Shown here in pieces: positions 41,929-50,498 of a stretch of 64,000 nucleotides of DNA. The DNA is from Salinimicrobium soli (GTDB lineage: Bacteria; Bacteroidota; Bacteroidia; Flavobacteriales; Flavobacteriaceae). Made by a program: the position numbers and the translations under genes. Positions within the stretch are counted from its first letter, which is position 1. The number at the start of each line of letters is the position of its first letter. The stretch is taken from the NCBI RefSeq assembly GCF_048323655.1, contig NZ_JBLUWW010000003.1:124001-188000 (forward strand), read 5' to 3'. Below the pieces are notes generated by a model that saw nothing but the letters and a program-made list of their open reading frames with translations, did no database searches and had not been told where the DNA came from.

Positions 41929-43524
41929 TCAGCTGCTTTTTTGAAGAGGTTCCGAAAATGACATTTTTGACACCTCTTGTTTTCCAGGTATAAAGCTCAT
42001 TGCCCTTTCTGCAATGGCGGTAATGGAAAGACTGGGATTCACGCCGGGATTGCTGGAGATCATGGCCCCGTCGATCACGTAAAGACCTTGGTAGTTGAAA
42101 ACCTCGTTTTTGCTGTTGATCACACCTGTTGAAGCATCACTTCCCATTACCGCTCCGCCAAGGATATGAGCCGTAGTAGGAATTCCAGCCAGGCTTTCCA
42201 GGGCAAAGGAAGTGGCTTTGCCATTGATGATCTTACTGTACCTTTTAGTGAGTTCTTTTGACTCCGGAATATCTGAAGTTGGTTTTTTTCCTGTGCTCAC
42301 GCCGGTGCTCAGCCAACCAAAGATATTTCGCTTCAGCTTTAAAGTACTGTCGACAGATTGCATAAAGAGCAACACGGCCGTACTTCGTGACCAACTGTTG
42401 ATAAAATACGTCCTGAACCAGCTAAGGGGAGAAGAAATTAGTTGCCCAAAAATGTGAAAAACGCGCGTCACTACATTTTGCCCTGAGGTCATGGGAAGGT
42501 GAAGCAGTTTCCAAAATCCGGAGCCTTTCGAGTAGCGAACGATCTCTAAATGACTGTTATCATCAGTGTGCAACAGACTACCGATAGCGACCCCTTTGGA
42601 AAGGTCTTTTTGATGATCTTTTGTGGAGACACTAATGAGAGTTTCATTATTGGTGCGGATCTCGTCTCCAACTTTGTCGGAAAGATTTGGCAGGCTCGAC
42701 TTTTTCAGCTTCAGCAGTAATTTGACAGTTCCCAGAACTCCGCCGGAAAAGATCACTCCTTTGGTTGTGAATTCCTTTTTCTTCGGAAAAAAAGAAGAAC
42801 TGGATTTTGTGAGGACCCTGTATCCTTCCCCGGAAACCTGCACATCAAAAACCTCATTTTCGGCAAGTATTTCTGCACCTTGCAGCTGTGCCAGCCACAG
42901 GTAATTTTTGTCCAGCGTATTTTTCGCATTATACCTGCATCCGGTCATACAGCCTCCGCAAAACCTGCACCCGGTCCTGTCCGGACCTTTACCATCAAAA
43001 TAAGGATCTTTAACTGTTTCGCCTTCCTTTCCGAAGTAGACCGCGACATTCGGCCGTTCAAAATATTCACTCCTGCCCATTTCTGAGGCCAGTTCTTTCA
43101 GGGCAAGGTCACCGTCAAACAGTTTTGGATTGGGTGCGGCTCCAAGCATTCTGAGTGCTTCAAGGTAAAATGGTTTCAGTTCCTTCTCCCAATCGGCCAG
43201 CTGTTTCCAGCTACCGGAGGTATAAAAAGCCTTTTTTGGAATGGGAAGTGTGTTGGCGTAGACCAAAGATCCGCCGCCCACGCCGGTGCCCGAGATCACG
43301 GCTACATGCCTGAAGATGCTGAGTTTCATGATTCCGAAGAAGCGTAGTGCCGGGATCCACAACCATTTTTTGAGGTTCCAGTTGGTCTTCGGAAAATCTT
43401 TGGCCTTAAACCATTTTCCTTTCTCAATGACCAGCACCTTATAGCCTTTTTCAGAAAGCCGAAGTGCGCTCACCGAGCCGCCAAAGCCGCTGCCAATTAT
43501 AATATAGTCGTAATCGAATTTCAT
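41929..43524 (-). CDS. GMC family FAD-dependent oxidoreductase
   Basis: A 531-residue flavoprotein. The FAD fingerprint is IIGSGFGGSVSALRL; VSGTGVGGGSLVYANTLP binds the isoalloxazine region; and the C-terminal HILGGAVMGSDASTGVINS plus NPGVNPSLSITAIAERA are the conserved GMC_oxred_C end. A Cys-rich segment CRFCGGCMTGCRYNAKNTLDKNYL (about residues 187-210) is typical of the cholesterol-oxidase/choline-type branch and could bind a metal. Substrate unknown. It is 24 nt from the upstream MFS gene. Confidence 0.9.
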   Translation of the reverse strand: MKFDYDYIIIGSGFGGSVSALRLSEKGYKVLVIEKGKWFKAKDFPKTNWNLKKWLWIPALRFFGIMKLSIFRHVAVISGTGVGGGSLVYANTLPIPKKAFYTSGSWKQLADWEKELKPFYLEALRMLGAAPNPKLFDGDLALKELASEMGRSEYFERPNVAVYFGKEGETVKDPYFDGKGPDRTGCRFCGGCMTGCRYNAKNTLDKNYLWLAQLQGAEILAENEVFDVQVSGEGYRVLTKSSSSFFPKKKEFTTKGVIFSGGVLGTVKLLLKLKKSSLPNLSDKVGDEIRTNNETLISVSTKDHQKDLSKGVAIGSLLHTDDNSHLEIVRYSKGSGFWKLLHLPMTSGQNVVTRVFHIFGQLISSPLSWFRTYFINSWSRSTAVLLFMQSVDSTLKLKRNIFGWLSTGVSTGKKPTSDIPESKELTKRYSKIINGKATSFALESLAGIPTTAHILGGAVMGSDASTGVINSKNEVFNYQGLYVIDGAMISSNPGVNPSLSITAIAERAMSFIPGKQEVSKMSFSEPLQKSS

Positions 43525-43548
43525 GAGGAGGAAGATCTGAACCTAAAA

Positions 43549-44742
43549 CTACTGTTTTTTGACAGAAACAGGAATTCTTTTTTTGTAGAGCGACCACAGA
43601 CCAAAAGCCGGACCCAGCGCCAGAACAACGAACAGGTAAAAAGGAGTGATCTCCAGAAACAGGACGTTGAGCAATTGGATACTGAAGATAGTGATCGCGA
43701 AGCCGACAGAATTTACAATAGTCAGTGCTGTGCCCCGATTTTCGGCGGGAGCATTCTGGGCTACCAAAGTTGAGAACAATGGAGAATCGGCTACCACGGC
43801 AAGGCCCCAGAAAATAAGGAACAGGAGCAAAATAGTTTCCGAAGCATAAAAGAAAACAAAAGGGGATAAGAGGCAGCAGCAGCCCGAAAGGAATAGGGCA
43901 GTGGCCGCGGTCTTTTTTGTGCCTGCGGTCTGTGAAATATACCCGCCAATGACACAGGCCAGGCCGCCTGCACCAATGACCAAAAAGGAATAAAGTGAAA
44001 CGGGAATTTCAGCTGTTGCATGAAACTTCTGAAAGGCCATTAAAATGACCGGCACAAAGGCCCAGAAGGCATACAGTTCCCACATATGACCGAAATAGCC
44101 GAACGCAGCGGCCCGAAAAGGGGGATTTTTGAACACGCTTAAAAAGGAAGTGAAATCTTTCTTGAGTTTCGGACTCCTAAAAGGACCATCGGGAACCAGG
44201 AATATTATCAAGAAACCACCTACAGCTGAAAGTGTAGAAGTGGAGATCAATACCAGTTTCCATGGTAGCTGGGTAGAGGTAAAAGCCTTGAGCAGGTGCG
44301 GAAAAGCGGTTCCCAACACCAAAGCTCCTACGAGGTAGCCGAGGGAAGTTCCCAGACCTTTATCAAAGTAATCAGCCGCGATCTTCATGCCTACGGGATA
44401 AATTCCTGCAAGCGAAAATCCGGTCAGGAACCTTAGCAGAAGCAAAGTTTCAAAGGTGTTTTGTTCCAGTAGAAAAGCGAGGTTAAAAGCTGCTCCAAAA
44501 AGGGCAGAAACGAAAAAGACTTTTGAGGGGGAAAAGCGATCGGCAACACTTAAGAATGCAAACAAGAGTGTTCCGGAAATGAACCCGAATTGTACAGCAG
44601 AAGTAAGATGACCCAGGGCTTCGGGATCCAGATCAAAAGTGGTAAGCAGGTCGCTCATCACCGCATTTCCGGCAAACCAGAGGGAGGTACAGCAAAACTG
44701 TGCCACTACAATTACCGGTAAAATTAGCCGCGATTTTGCCAT
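43549..44742 (-). CDS. MFS transporter
   Basis: A 397-residue membrane protein with about 12 hydrophobic spans. The WFAGNAVMSDL start, the RFLTGFSLAGIYPVGMKIAADYF loop between spans 4 and 5, and a GRGTALTIVNSVGFAI-like C-half segment fit a drug/organic-acid MFS exporter. Substrate unknown. First gene of a run with the GMC oxidoreductase and FrnE-like protein. The ATG lies in a CCAAAAATGGC word that recurs in the window. Confidence 0.88.
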   Translation of the reverse strand: MAKSRLILPVIVVAQFCCTSLWFAGNAVMSDLLTTFDLDPEALGHLTSAVQFGFISGTLLFAFLSVADRFSPSKVFFVSALFGAAFNLAFLLEQNTFETLLLLRFLTGFSLAGIYPVGMKIAADYFDKGLGTSLGYLVGALVLGTAFPHLLKAFTSTQLPWKLVLISTSTLSAVGGFLIIFLVPDGPFRSPKLKKDFTSFLSVFKNPPFRAAAFGYFGHMWELYAFWAFVPVILMAFQKFHATAEIPVSLYSFLVIGAGGLACVIGGYISQTAGTKKTAATALFLSGCCCLLSPFVFFYASETILLLFLIFWGLAVVADSPLFSTLVAQNAPAENRGTALTIVNSVGFAITIFSIQLLNVLFLEITPFYLFVVLALGPAFGLWSLYKKRIPVSVKKQ

Positions 44743-44778
44743 TTTTGGAAATAATCTACAGCTAAGAAACGAAATCTT

Positions 44779-45027
44779 TTAGATGAGTGCTTCTTTTATC
44801 CTCTTGACAGGACTTTTCTTTTTCTTACGGGTATCTATACCAAAGAATTCATTTACAGGACAAACTTTGGTAATAGCGCTTTCAGTGATCAAAGTGCCGG
44901 CAACAATAGAGGTAAGGCCACCAAGGTTTCCATTTTTTCCGTTCAGAAAAAAATAACCCAGCACCATTAACCCCGGGCCAATAAAACTTCGAATTAACTG
45001 ATCTTTTTTACCTACATTCTCTTTCAT
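44779..45027 (-). CDS. DUF2892-type small membrane protein
   Basis: An 82-residue protein read from the ATG at 45027 (MKENVGKKDQLIRSFIGPGLMVLGYFFLNG); an upstream ATG at 45111 adds a stretch without homology. Two hydrophobic spans flank a short GKNGNLGG loop, and ITKVCPVNEFFGIDT ends the conserved core, as in DUF2892 proteins. The basic tail (RKKKKSPVKRIKEAL) should stay in the cytoplasm. Related in fold to the DUF2892 protein at 39669. Function unknown. Confidence 0.72.
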   Translation of the reverse strand: MKENVGKKDQLIRSFIGPGLMVLGYFFLNGKNGNLGGLTSIVAGTLITESAITKVCPVNEFFGIDTRKKKKSPVKRIKEALI

Positions 45028-45130
45028 TGGTTGGATTTTTTTATTCAACTTATAAAGGCAGAAAATTTTTCTGCTATTCTTTAAGTTAAGAAAAAATCCG
45101 CGGTTTTTCAAGGAAAGCAGGGAGGCTAGA

Positions 45131-45577
45131 TCAATTCTGGATAGCTCCTTTTTCTGGCTGCAGGTCTTCTGTAAGATTCATGATCTTACCAAAGCGCTGG
45201 GAAGCGGTCAAAAAGGAGATAAAAGAACATAGGACAGAGATCTCTTTCTCTGAAAAATACTCCCGAAGATAGTCGAAGTGTGGTGCCGCAATTGCCTTAT
45301 GATCTATAGCAAAGAGCTCGGCAAAGGCAGTAGCAGCCTTTATTCGCTGGTTGTTTTCATCGAAATCGGGTTTTCCCGCCTTGGCCATGCAATACTCACA
45401 GCCATTGCCAAAGGCCAAGGTTCTTCTTACCTGTTCCAGCAAATGAGAGTCCAACCCTGAGGTTTCAAAAAAGGCATTTTCGAGCTCGTTCCATTTTTGA
45501 AGAATTTCATCGTTGTGACCCAATAATTTTTCAAAGGGAGAATTGCCATTTTTGGAAAGGCTAATGCTTGTGCTCAT
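45131..45577 (-). CDS. AhpD-like carboxymuconolactone decarboxylase family protein
   Basis: A 148-residue helical protein. GNGCEYCMAKAG contains the CxxC redox pair of the AhpD-like branch, which acts in peroxidase systems, and a histidine-containing helix follows (FAIDHKAIAAPH). Cytosolic. It lies in the minus-strand stress series, about 100 nt before the DUF2892 gene. Whether it is a peroxidase adaptor or a decarboxylase cannot be told from sequence; the CxxC supports a redox role. Confidence 0.85.
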   Translation of the reverse strand: MSTSISLSKNGNSPFEKLLGHNDEILQKWNELENAFFETSGLDSHLLEQVRRTLAFGNGCEYCMAKAGKPDFDENNQRIKAATAFAELFAIDHKAIAAPHFDYLREYFSEKEISVLCSFISFLTASQRFGKIMNLTEDLQPEKGAIQN

Positions 45578-45656
45578 CAGGATTGTTTTAAATGCTGCAC
45601 GAAAATATTACAATAAGCCTTACCTAAAAGACTTTTATTGCTTCTGAAATCAAAGT

Positions 45657-47108
45657 TCAGGGCTTTGGATGTTCAAGTGTCAGGTTTTCAGCCATTCCGT
45701 CGAAGACAAAAAAATGAAATGGAAGGACTGCATACCAGTAAAGCCTTCCTGCCAGACCAACGGGCCGGAAAGTGGCTATCTGCTGCAGGTAGTTTTCGCC
45801 ATCCTTTTCCAGGATCTTAAATTCCAGCCAGGCTTCTCCCGGCAATTTCATTTCGGCGTACAGCAGCAGTCTTTTGTTCTTACGGTCGGCCGCCAATACC
45901 CTCCAAAAATCAAGGGTGTCGCCGGTATTGATGGTATTCGGATTGGTGCGGCCACGTCTCAAACCAACGCCGCCCACCAGTTTGTCCAGGTAACCACGAA
46001 TTTTCCACATCCAGTTACCATAGTACCAGCCTTTGGTCCCGCCAATGGACCAAATATTCTGGAATACCTTTTCAGGATCTCCTTTGATTTTCTTTAAGCG
46101 TTTGTCTGAAAAGCATCCGTCTGTAGGAACGGTGATATGTTCCAGTAAGGAGTTGTCAGCATAACTGGAGGCAAGTGAATCTTTCCAGCTGGAGATCACA
46201 TTGTTCTGCTCGATCTTCTGAAATGCCAGTTCTACCGCTTTTTTATACGGAATGGGTTTTATTCCCAACATCTCATCCAGATCATTTTGTTCAGGAATGA
46301 CTTCCACTTTCATGCTGTCGACGAGGTTGACCGCCAACCTATAGGAGGTGGATGTCACAAAATACAGCCAATAGGAGGAAAGGCGAGGTGTCATTACCGG
46401 TACTGTAAAAATGTAACGTTTCAGCCCGCGCACTTCAGCAAACTGAAGCAGCATTTCTTTATAAGTGAGAATGTCAGGTCCTCCTACATCATAAGCCTTT
46501 CCGAAGGTTTCTTTTCTAAGAAGGACTCCGGAGAGGTATTTCAGAATATCCCTGATCGCAATTGGTTGCCCGCGGGTCTTTAACCATTTGGGAGTGATCA
46601 TGACCGGGAGTTTTTCTACCAGGTCCCTTATGATCTCGAAAGATGCACTGCCCGAACCAACAATTATTCCCGCCCGAATCGAAGTGAGGGGAATTTCGCT
46701 TTCTCCCAGGACTTCCTCTACATTCTTCCTGGAAGCAAGGTGCTTGGAAAGGTCTTTTTCGTTAGCAATTCCGGTAAGATAAATGATCTGTTGTGCAGAA
46801 GTCGGTTTAATGAGTTTGATAAAATTCCGGGCTGAGGTCTCTTCCAGAGTACTGAAATCTGATTTCCCCGAACTCATAGAATGTATCAGGTAATATGCGG
46901 CATCAATTTCCAGGATATCTTCGGAAGAAGGCAGCTCTTTCAAAAAATCTACCTCAAAAAGGCTGATTTTTGGATCTGTATAAATGCCTTCAGTAGGAAA
47001 TCGGTCTTTATCCCTTACACAGCATACCACCTCATGTCCCTCATCCAGTAGGACGGGGAGCAGTCTTTTGCCGATATAGCCGGTGGCGCCGGTAAGGAGT
47101 ATTTTCAT
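45657..47108 (-). CDS. SDR family NAD(P)-binding protein with DUF2867 domain
   Basis: A 483-residue two-domain protein. Residues 1-280 are an atypical short-chain dehydrogenase (GATGYIGKRLLPVLLDEGHEV, AYYLIHSM in place of the usual Tyr-Lys region, IVGSGSASFEIIRDLVEKLP). Residues 330-480 form the DUF2867 domain (GCFSDKRLKKIKGDP, IGGTKGWYYGNWMWKIRGYLDKLVGGVGLRRGR, PGEAWLEFKI). This fusion is widespread in bacteria but its substrate is unknown. It starts 4 nt after the stop of the amidohydrolase gene, so they are coupled. Confidence 0.87.
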   Translation of the reverse strand: MKILLTGATGYIGKRLLPVLLDEGHEVVCCVRDKDRFPTEGIYTDPKISLFEVDFLKELPSSEDILEIDAAYYLIHSMSSGKSDFSTLEETSARNFIKLIKPTSAQQIIYLTGIANEKDLSKHLASRKNVEEVLGESEIPLTSIRAGIIVGSGSASFEIIRDLVEKLPVMITPKWLKTRGQPIAIRDILKYLSGVLLRKETFGKAYDVGGPDILTYKEMLLQFAEVRGLKRYIFTVPVMTPRLSSYWLYFVTSTSYRLAVNLVDSMKVEVIPEQNDLDEMLGIKPIPYKKAVELAFQKIEQNNVISSWKDSLASSYADNSLLEHITVPTDGCFSDKRLKKIKGDPEKVFQNIWSIGGTKGWYYGNWMWKIRGYLDKLVGGVGLRRGRTNPNTINTGDTLDFWRVLAADRKNKRLLLYAEMKLPGEAWLEFKILEKDGENYLQQIATFRPVGLAGRLYWYAVLPFHFFVFDGMAENLTLEHPKP

Positions 47109-47112
47109 GTCT

Positions 47113-48510
47113 CTAGTTATTAATCATTTCCTGAATCTTTTTATGGTCGTACACTTTACCATTTTTGATCACGGCTACAGGTACCCGAAGGTTCTTAATA
47201 TCCTTGAGCGGATCCTTTTCCAGGATCAGTAAGTGGGCCATTTTGCCGGGTGCAATGCTTCCGTAGAAATCTTCCAGATCGAAGAAAAGCGGTCCGTTGA
47301 TCACCGAAGTTCGCAGGGCTTCCTGTGGAGTCAATCCTGCTTCCACTAACATTTCAAGTTCCCCGAGCAAAGAGCTTCCGGGGTAAACGAAGGAATTGAA
47401 AGGGCCGGTGTCTGATCCTGCCAGTAATGGAATTCCGGCATCATACATGGGTTTGATCACCTGCATGGAACGCTTCTCCATTTCCTGTCTCATGGTACTT
47501 CCGGCATCCCTGGCTCTTTTCGCACTTTCGATCCTGCCACGATACGTTTCCTGTATCCCGGAACTCACATATTGAAGAAGCGTATCCTGGGAATGATCCA
47601 CCTCCAGAATTTCTGAAAGGGTTTTACCTATAAAAAGGGTTGGGGTTATAAATACATTTTCTTTCTGTAGTTGATCAAAAACCTGCCGGGCCAGTTCAGG
47701 ATCGTAGGTGGCCAGAATTTCGGACATCATTCCGTAGCCGGGATCCACTTGTGTAAGGCTATCGGCTTTTGGCGAACAGGATTTTAGAACATAATAAAGA
47801 TGTTCGGAGCCATCGAGACCATACTCTGCTGCTTCCAGAATATTTGCTGCAAGAGGCATATGACCGGAGGTTTTCATTCCCCGTTGTTCGGCGGCTTTAA
47901 TAATTCCGTAGAACATTTCTTTTGAGATGCTGCCGTCATACATTTTGACGTAATCAACATTAAGCGCCTCGAGGGAATCTAAAGCTTTTTCGATATCTGA
48001 ACTGTCAGCAACGACAATAGAACCCGGCCATGCAGGATTGGCGCCATCGAGTTTTGGCCCTGAAGTAAAAATGTCGGGACCCGCCAGCTCACCTTTTTCG
48101 ATCTGTTCTCTCCACTCAAGCACGCTGGGAGTAATATCGCCACCCGCGTCCCTCACGGTTGTAATTCCGTGAGCCAAAAAGAGGGGAAGAAGTTCTTTGT
48201 TTTCTTGTATCAAGGTGTCACCTCCGCGGAAGTGAACATGCATATCCCAAAGTCCGGGCATTACGATCTGGTCACTGGCATCATAGACTTCCGGAGCCTC
48301 AAATTGATCCCTGTTTTCCATATCGGCTACTTCGCGTATAGTGTCTCCGGAAATTGCTATCAACCTTCCTCCGGTAGTAGTGCCTGTTTCAAGGTCGAGA
48401 ACAGATGCATTCGTGATAAGCAGGTCAACTTCCTGCTTCGAATTCTCCTTGCAGGACGAGGCCAGGAGCAAAATTATTAAGGTGCCAAAAAGGGTGTTTT
48501 TTATTGTCAT
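47113..48510 (-). CDS. Exported amidohydrolase (lipoprotein)
   Basis: A 465-residue metal-dependent hydrolase of the amidohydrolase superfamily. Lipobox LASSC (Cys20) anchors it in the envelope. GLWDMHVHFRGG gives the first metal-binding HxH; GHMPLAA, GLDGSEHLYY and LLAGSDTGPF give the later histidines and aspartate. The N-terminal TNASVLDLETG and C-terminal GKMAHLLILEKDPLKDI segments complete the composite beta domain. It is related to imidazolonepropionase/prolidase-type enzymes; substrate unknown. The ATG lies in a TTCAAAAATGAC word. Confidence 0.9.
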   Translation of the reverse strand: MTIKNTLFGTLIILLLASSCKENSKQEVDLLITNASVLDLETGTTTGGRLIAISGDTIREVADMENRDQFEAPEVYDASDQIVMPGLWDMHVHFRGGDTLIQENKELLPLFLAHGITTVRDAGGDITPSVLEWREQIEKGELAGPDIFTSGPKLDGANPAWPGSIVVADSSDIEKALDSLEALNVDYVKMYDGSISKEMFYGIIKAAEQRGMKTSGHMPLAANILEAAEYGLDGSEHLYYVLKSCSPKADSLTQVDPGYGMMSEILATYDPELARQVFDQLQKENVFITPTLFIGKTLSEILEVDHSQDTLLQYVSSGIQETYRGRIESAKRARDAGSTMRQEMEKRSMQVIKPMYDAGIPLLAGSDTGPFNSFVYPGSSLLGELEMLVEAGLTPQEALRTSVINGPLFFDLEDFYGSIAPGKMAHLLILEKDPLKDIKNLRVPVAVIKNGKVYDHKKIQEMINN

Positions 48511-48532
48511 TTTTGAATACTTAATTGAGGAG

Positions 48533-48901
48533 TTAATCCTCCTCCAGAATGATCAGATCGGCCGAAGCGCGGTTGAGAGCAATAGGAATGTTGTTGATCA
48601 CAGCCGTTCTAATGAGGGTTTGGATATCGTGTTCATGCCCGTGAGGAGTTTCGGCGTCAATAAAAAAGATCACTTTATGTACTTCTCCCTTCAGGATCCT
48701 GGCCGCCAACAATATGTCACCGCCGCTGGGGCCGTGGCCAAAACCTTCCACATTGAGATCCAGCATATCATTCAGTAATTTTGAAGTATTGGTGGTTCCA
48801 ATAAGGGCGTGTTTGACCAACTCTTCCCGGTGAACCTTAGCCCAGTTGAGAAGATCGTTTTTTCTACTGTTGTGGGCAATAAGGGCAATAGTGTGTTTCA
48901 T
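48533..48901 (-). CDS. mgsA: Methylglyoxal synthase
   Basis: Converts dihydroxyacetone phosphate to methylglyoxal and phosphate, a bypass of lower glycolysis used under phosphate limitation. The 122 residues match the family: IALIAHNSRKNDLL, phosphate-binding GTTNTS, and GPSGGD with catalytic Asp62; HEHD holds the catalytic-site His91. IALNRASADLII is the conserved end. Its toxic product is an electrophile, so its place beside thiol, MDR and aldehyde-type genes is notable. It heads the mgsA-amidohydrolase-SDR run; the next start is 22 nt downstream. Confidence 0.94.
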   Translation of the reverse strand: MKHTIALIAHNSRKNDLLNWAKVHREELVKHALIGTTNTSKLLNDMLDLNVEGFGHGPSGGDILLAARILKGEVHKVIFFIDAETPHGHEHDIQTLIRTAVINNIPIALNRASADLIILEED

Positions 48902-49026
48902 TGTATTAAATAGATATTTGAAATTACTTCCTTTAAAAGTATCAATTTTCTACTTAATATTTGTCAATCCCCATTGTTACTGCTTGTTGTGGGATCAGGG
49001 GAGTTTATGGGACTGCTCTTCCGAAT

Positions 49027-49599
49027 CTAGGACTTGCTTCTTTTTAATCTTTTTGGGCCGTACCAAAGCCAGAAACCGGTAACGGTAAACAGGAGGAGAG
49101 CCGTACCCAAAATGCTGGTATAAGTAAGTTTGAAGATGCCGGAATCTGTTTTAAAAATTATATCGAGTATAGAGCCGTCATGGACGTTCTCAATGAAGTC
49201 TGATCTGCGCGGCCCATACTGAAGGACCTTTCCGGTGGCACCATCCAGCTGTAAACCATCATAACTATCTTTAAAACAGAATTTCACAACGCCGTCATCC
49301 TTCCTGATCTCCATTCGATCCACTTCAGGGATTATTTCGGTATTCAGCGTATCCCGAATTGTATTTTGGGCGATCAAATGCAATTCTTCCAGCGATAACC
49401 AATTTTGAAGGTGAGGAGTAGAGCCTTGCGCTGTAGCAGGCAAAAGATAACCGCCGCTGTCTTTTTTCCATCCCAGCAGAATAGAAGTAATACCAATAAC
49501 AAAGAAAAATACGAAAAGAGAAATTCCCGATATTCGGTGGAGCTTTCTTGCTAATCTTATGATCTTCGCCTGTTTAAGTATCTTCTTTCTTTTATTCAT
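49027..49599 (-). CDS. PepSY-associated membrane protein
   Basis: A 190-residue protein with two membrane spans: one near residues 24-43 (ISGISLFVFFFVIGITSIL) after a LARKLHRISG signature and one near 160-178 (SILGTALLLFTVTGFWLWYGP). Between them lies a PepSY-like periplasmic part (LSLEELHLIAQNTIRDTL, GATGKVLQYGPRRS). Such proteins often accompany TonB receptors and are suggested to act as iron-siderophore reductases, but no TonB receptor lies in the window. No catalytic residues are evident. Confidence 0.85.
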   Translation of the reverse strand: MNKRKKILKQAKIIRLARKLHRISGISLFVFFFVIGITSILLGWKKDSGGYLLPATAQGSTPHLQNWLSLEELHLIAQNTIRDTLNTEIIPEVDRMEIRKDDGVVKFCFKDSYDGLQLDGATGKVLQYGPRRSDFIENVHDGSILDIIFKTDSGIFKLTYTSILGTALLLFTVTGFWLWYGPKRLKRSKS

Positions 49600-49686
49600 T
49601 TTAAAATTTTGAGCAGCTACCTGCCGAATGGTTTCAGAAATGCCAAAATAGTCAAAAGATTTTAGCTGAAAGATTCCATTTCAAGG

Positions 49687-49715
49687 TTCGGACAATAATC
49701 TGTAAATTACCTTTT
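49687..49715 (+). promoter_or_regulatory. Weak promoter candidate for the fatty acid hydroxylase gene
   Basis: TTCG at 49687-49690, 17-nt spacer, TACCTTTT at 49708-49715; 14 nt before the ATG. Each box has one mismatch. Confidence 0.35.
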
Positions 49716-49728
49716 CTGAAAAAGCACT

Positions 49729-50493
49729 ATGAAGGAGTCATTTTTAACAGCCGGAATATTTACGATCTATGTGCTTATTTTTTTCTGCGCCATTCTGTTC
49801 AGATATTTCGTGGCTGCCGGGATCTTCTATTACTATTACTATGTCAAGAGTTATCACAAATACAGTGAACGCAAATTAAGTAAGCGGAAGGCTAAAAAAA
49901 CACAGTTAAAGCAAGAGATCATCTGGAGTATAAAGTCCTCTGCAGTATTTGCGCTGGTGGGAGCTATCACTTACTGGCTCTGGCAACAAGGATATGTTGC
50001 AGTTTATATTGAGCCTGAGTTGTATGGATACTGGTATTTACCGGTAAGCCTTATCATCGTTTCGCTCCTGCACGAGACCTATTATTATTGGGTGCATCGC
50101 TGGATGCATAATCCGAAGGTTTTTCGCATTGTCCATAAAGTGCATCACGATAGCCGGATCCCCACTCCCTGGACCGCATTTTCTTTTCATCCGTGGGAGA
50201 GTGTGCTGGAAGCGATCATTCTGCCCTTGATCCTGCTGCTGGTTCCTTTGAATATTTACGTATTGGGACTTTACCTTCTGCTTATGACCATAAGCAGTGT
50301 GGTCAATCACCTGGATATAGAGATCTATCCAGAGTCCTTCCAAAAAAGCCGTTTTGGGAAACTATTTATTGGTGCCACGCATCACCATTATCACCACAAG
50401 GAGTACATGACGAACTATGGCCTGTACTTCACTTTTTGGGACCGGTGGATGTCTACTGAGAGTTCTAAAATGCAGGAGTCAGAGAAAAACTGA
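49729..50493 (+). CDS. Sterol desaturase / fatty acid hydroxylase family protein
   Basis: A 254-residue integral membrane di-iron enzyme. The histidine clusters are HETYYYWVHRWMH, HKVHHDSRIP, and HHHYHHKEY, as required for the FA_hydroxylase superfamily; four to five hydrophobic spans surround them. Substrate could be a fatty acid, carotenoid or sterol-like lipid; no carotenoid genes are near. It converges on the next gene with a 5-nt gap and no visible terminator. Confidence 0.9.
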   Translation: MKESFLTAGIFTIYVLIFFCAILFRYFVAAGIFYYYYYVKSYHKYSERKLSKRKAKKTQLKQEIIWSIKSSAVFALVGAITYWLWQQGYVAVYIEPELYGYWYLPVSLIIVSLLHETYYYWVHRWMHNPKVFRIVHKVHHDSRIPTPWTAFSFHPWESVLEAIILPLILLLVPLNIYVLGLYLLLMTISSVVNHLDIEIYPESFQKSRFGKLFIGATHHHYHHKEYMTNYGLYFTFWDRWMSTESSKMQESEKN

Positions 50494-50498
50494 AAGAT

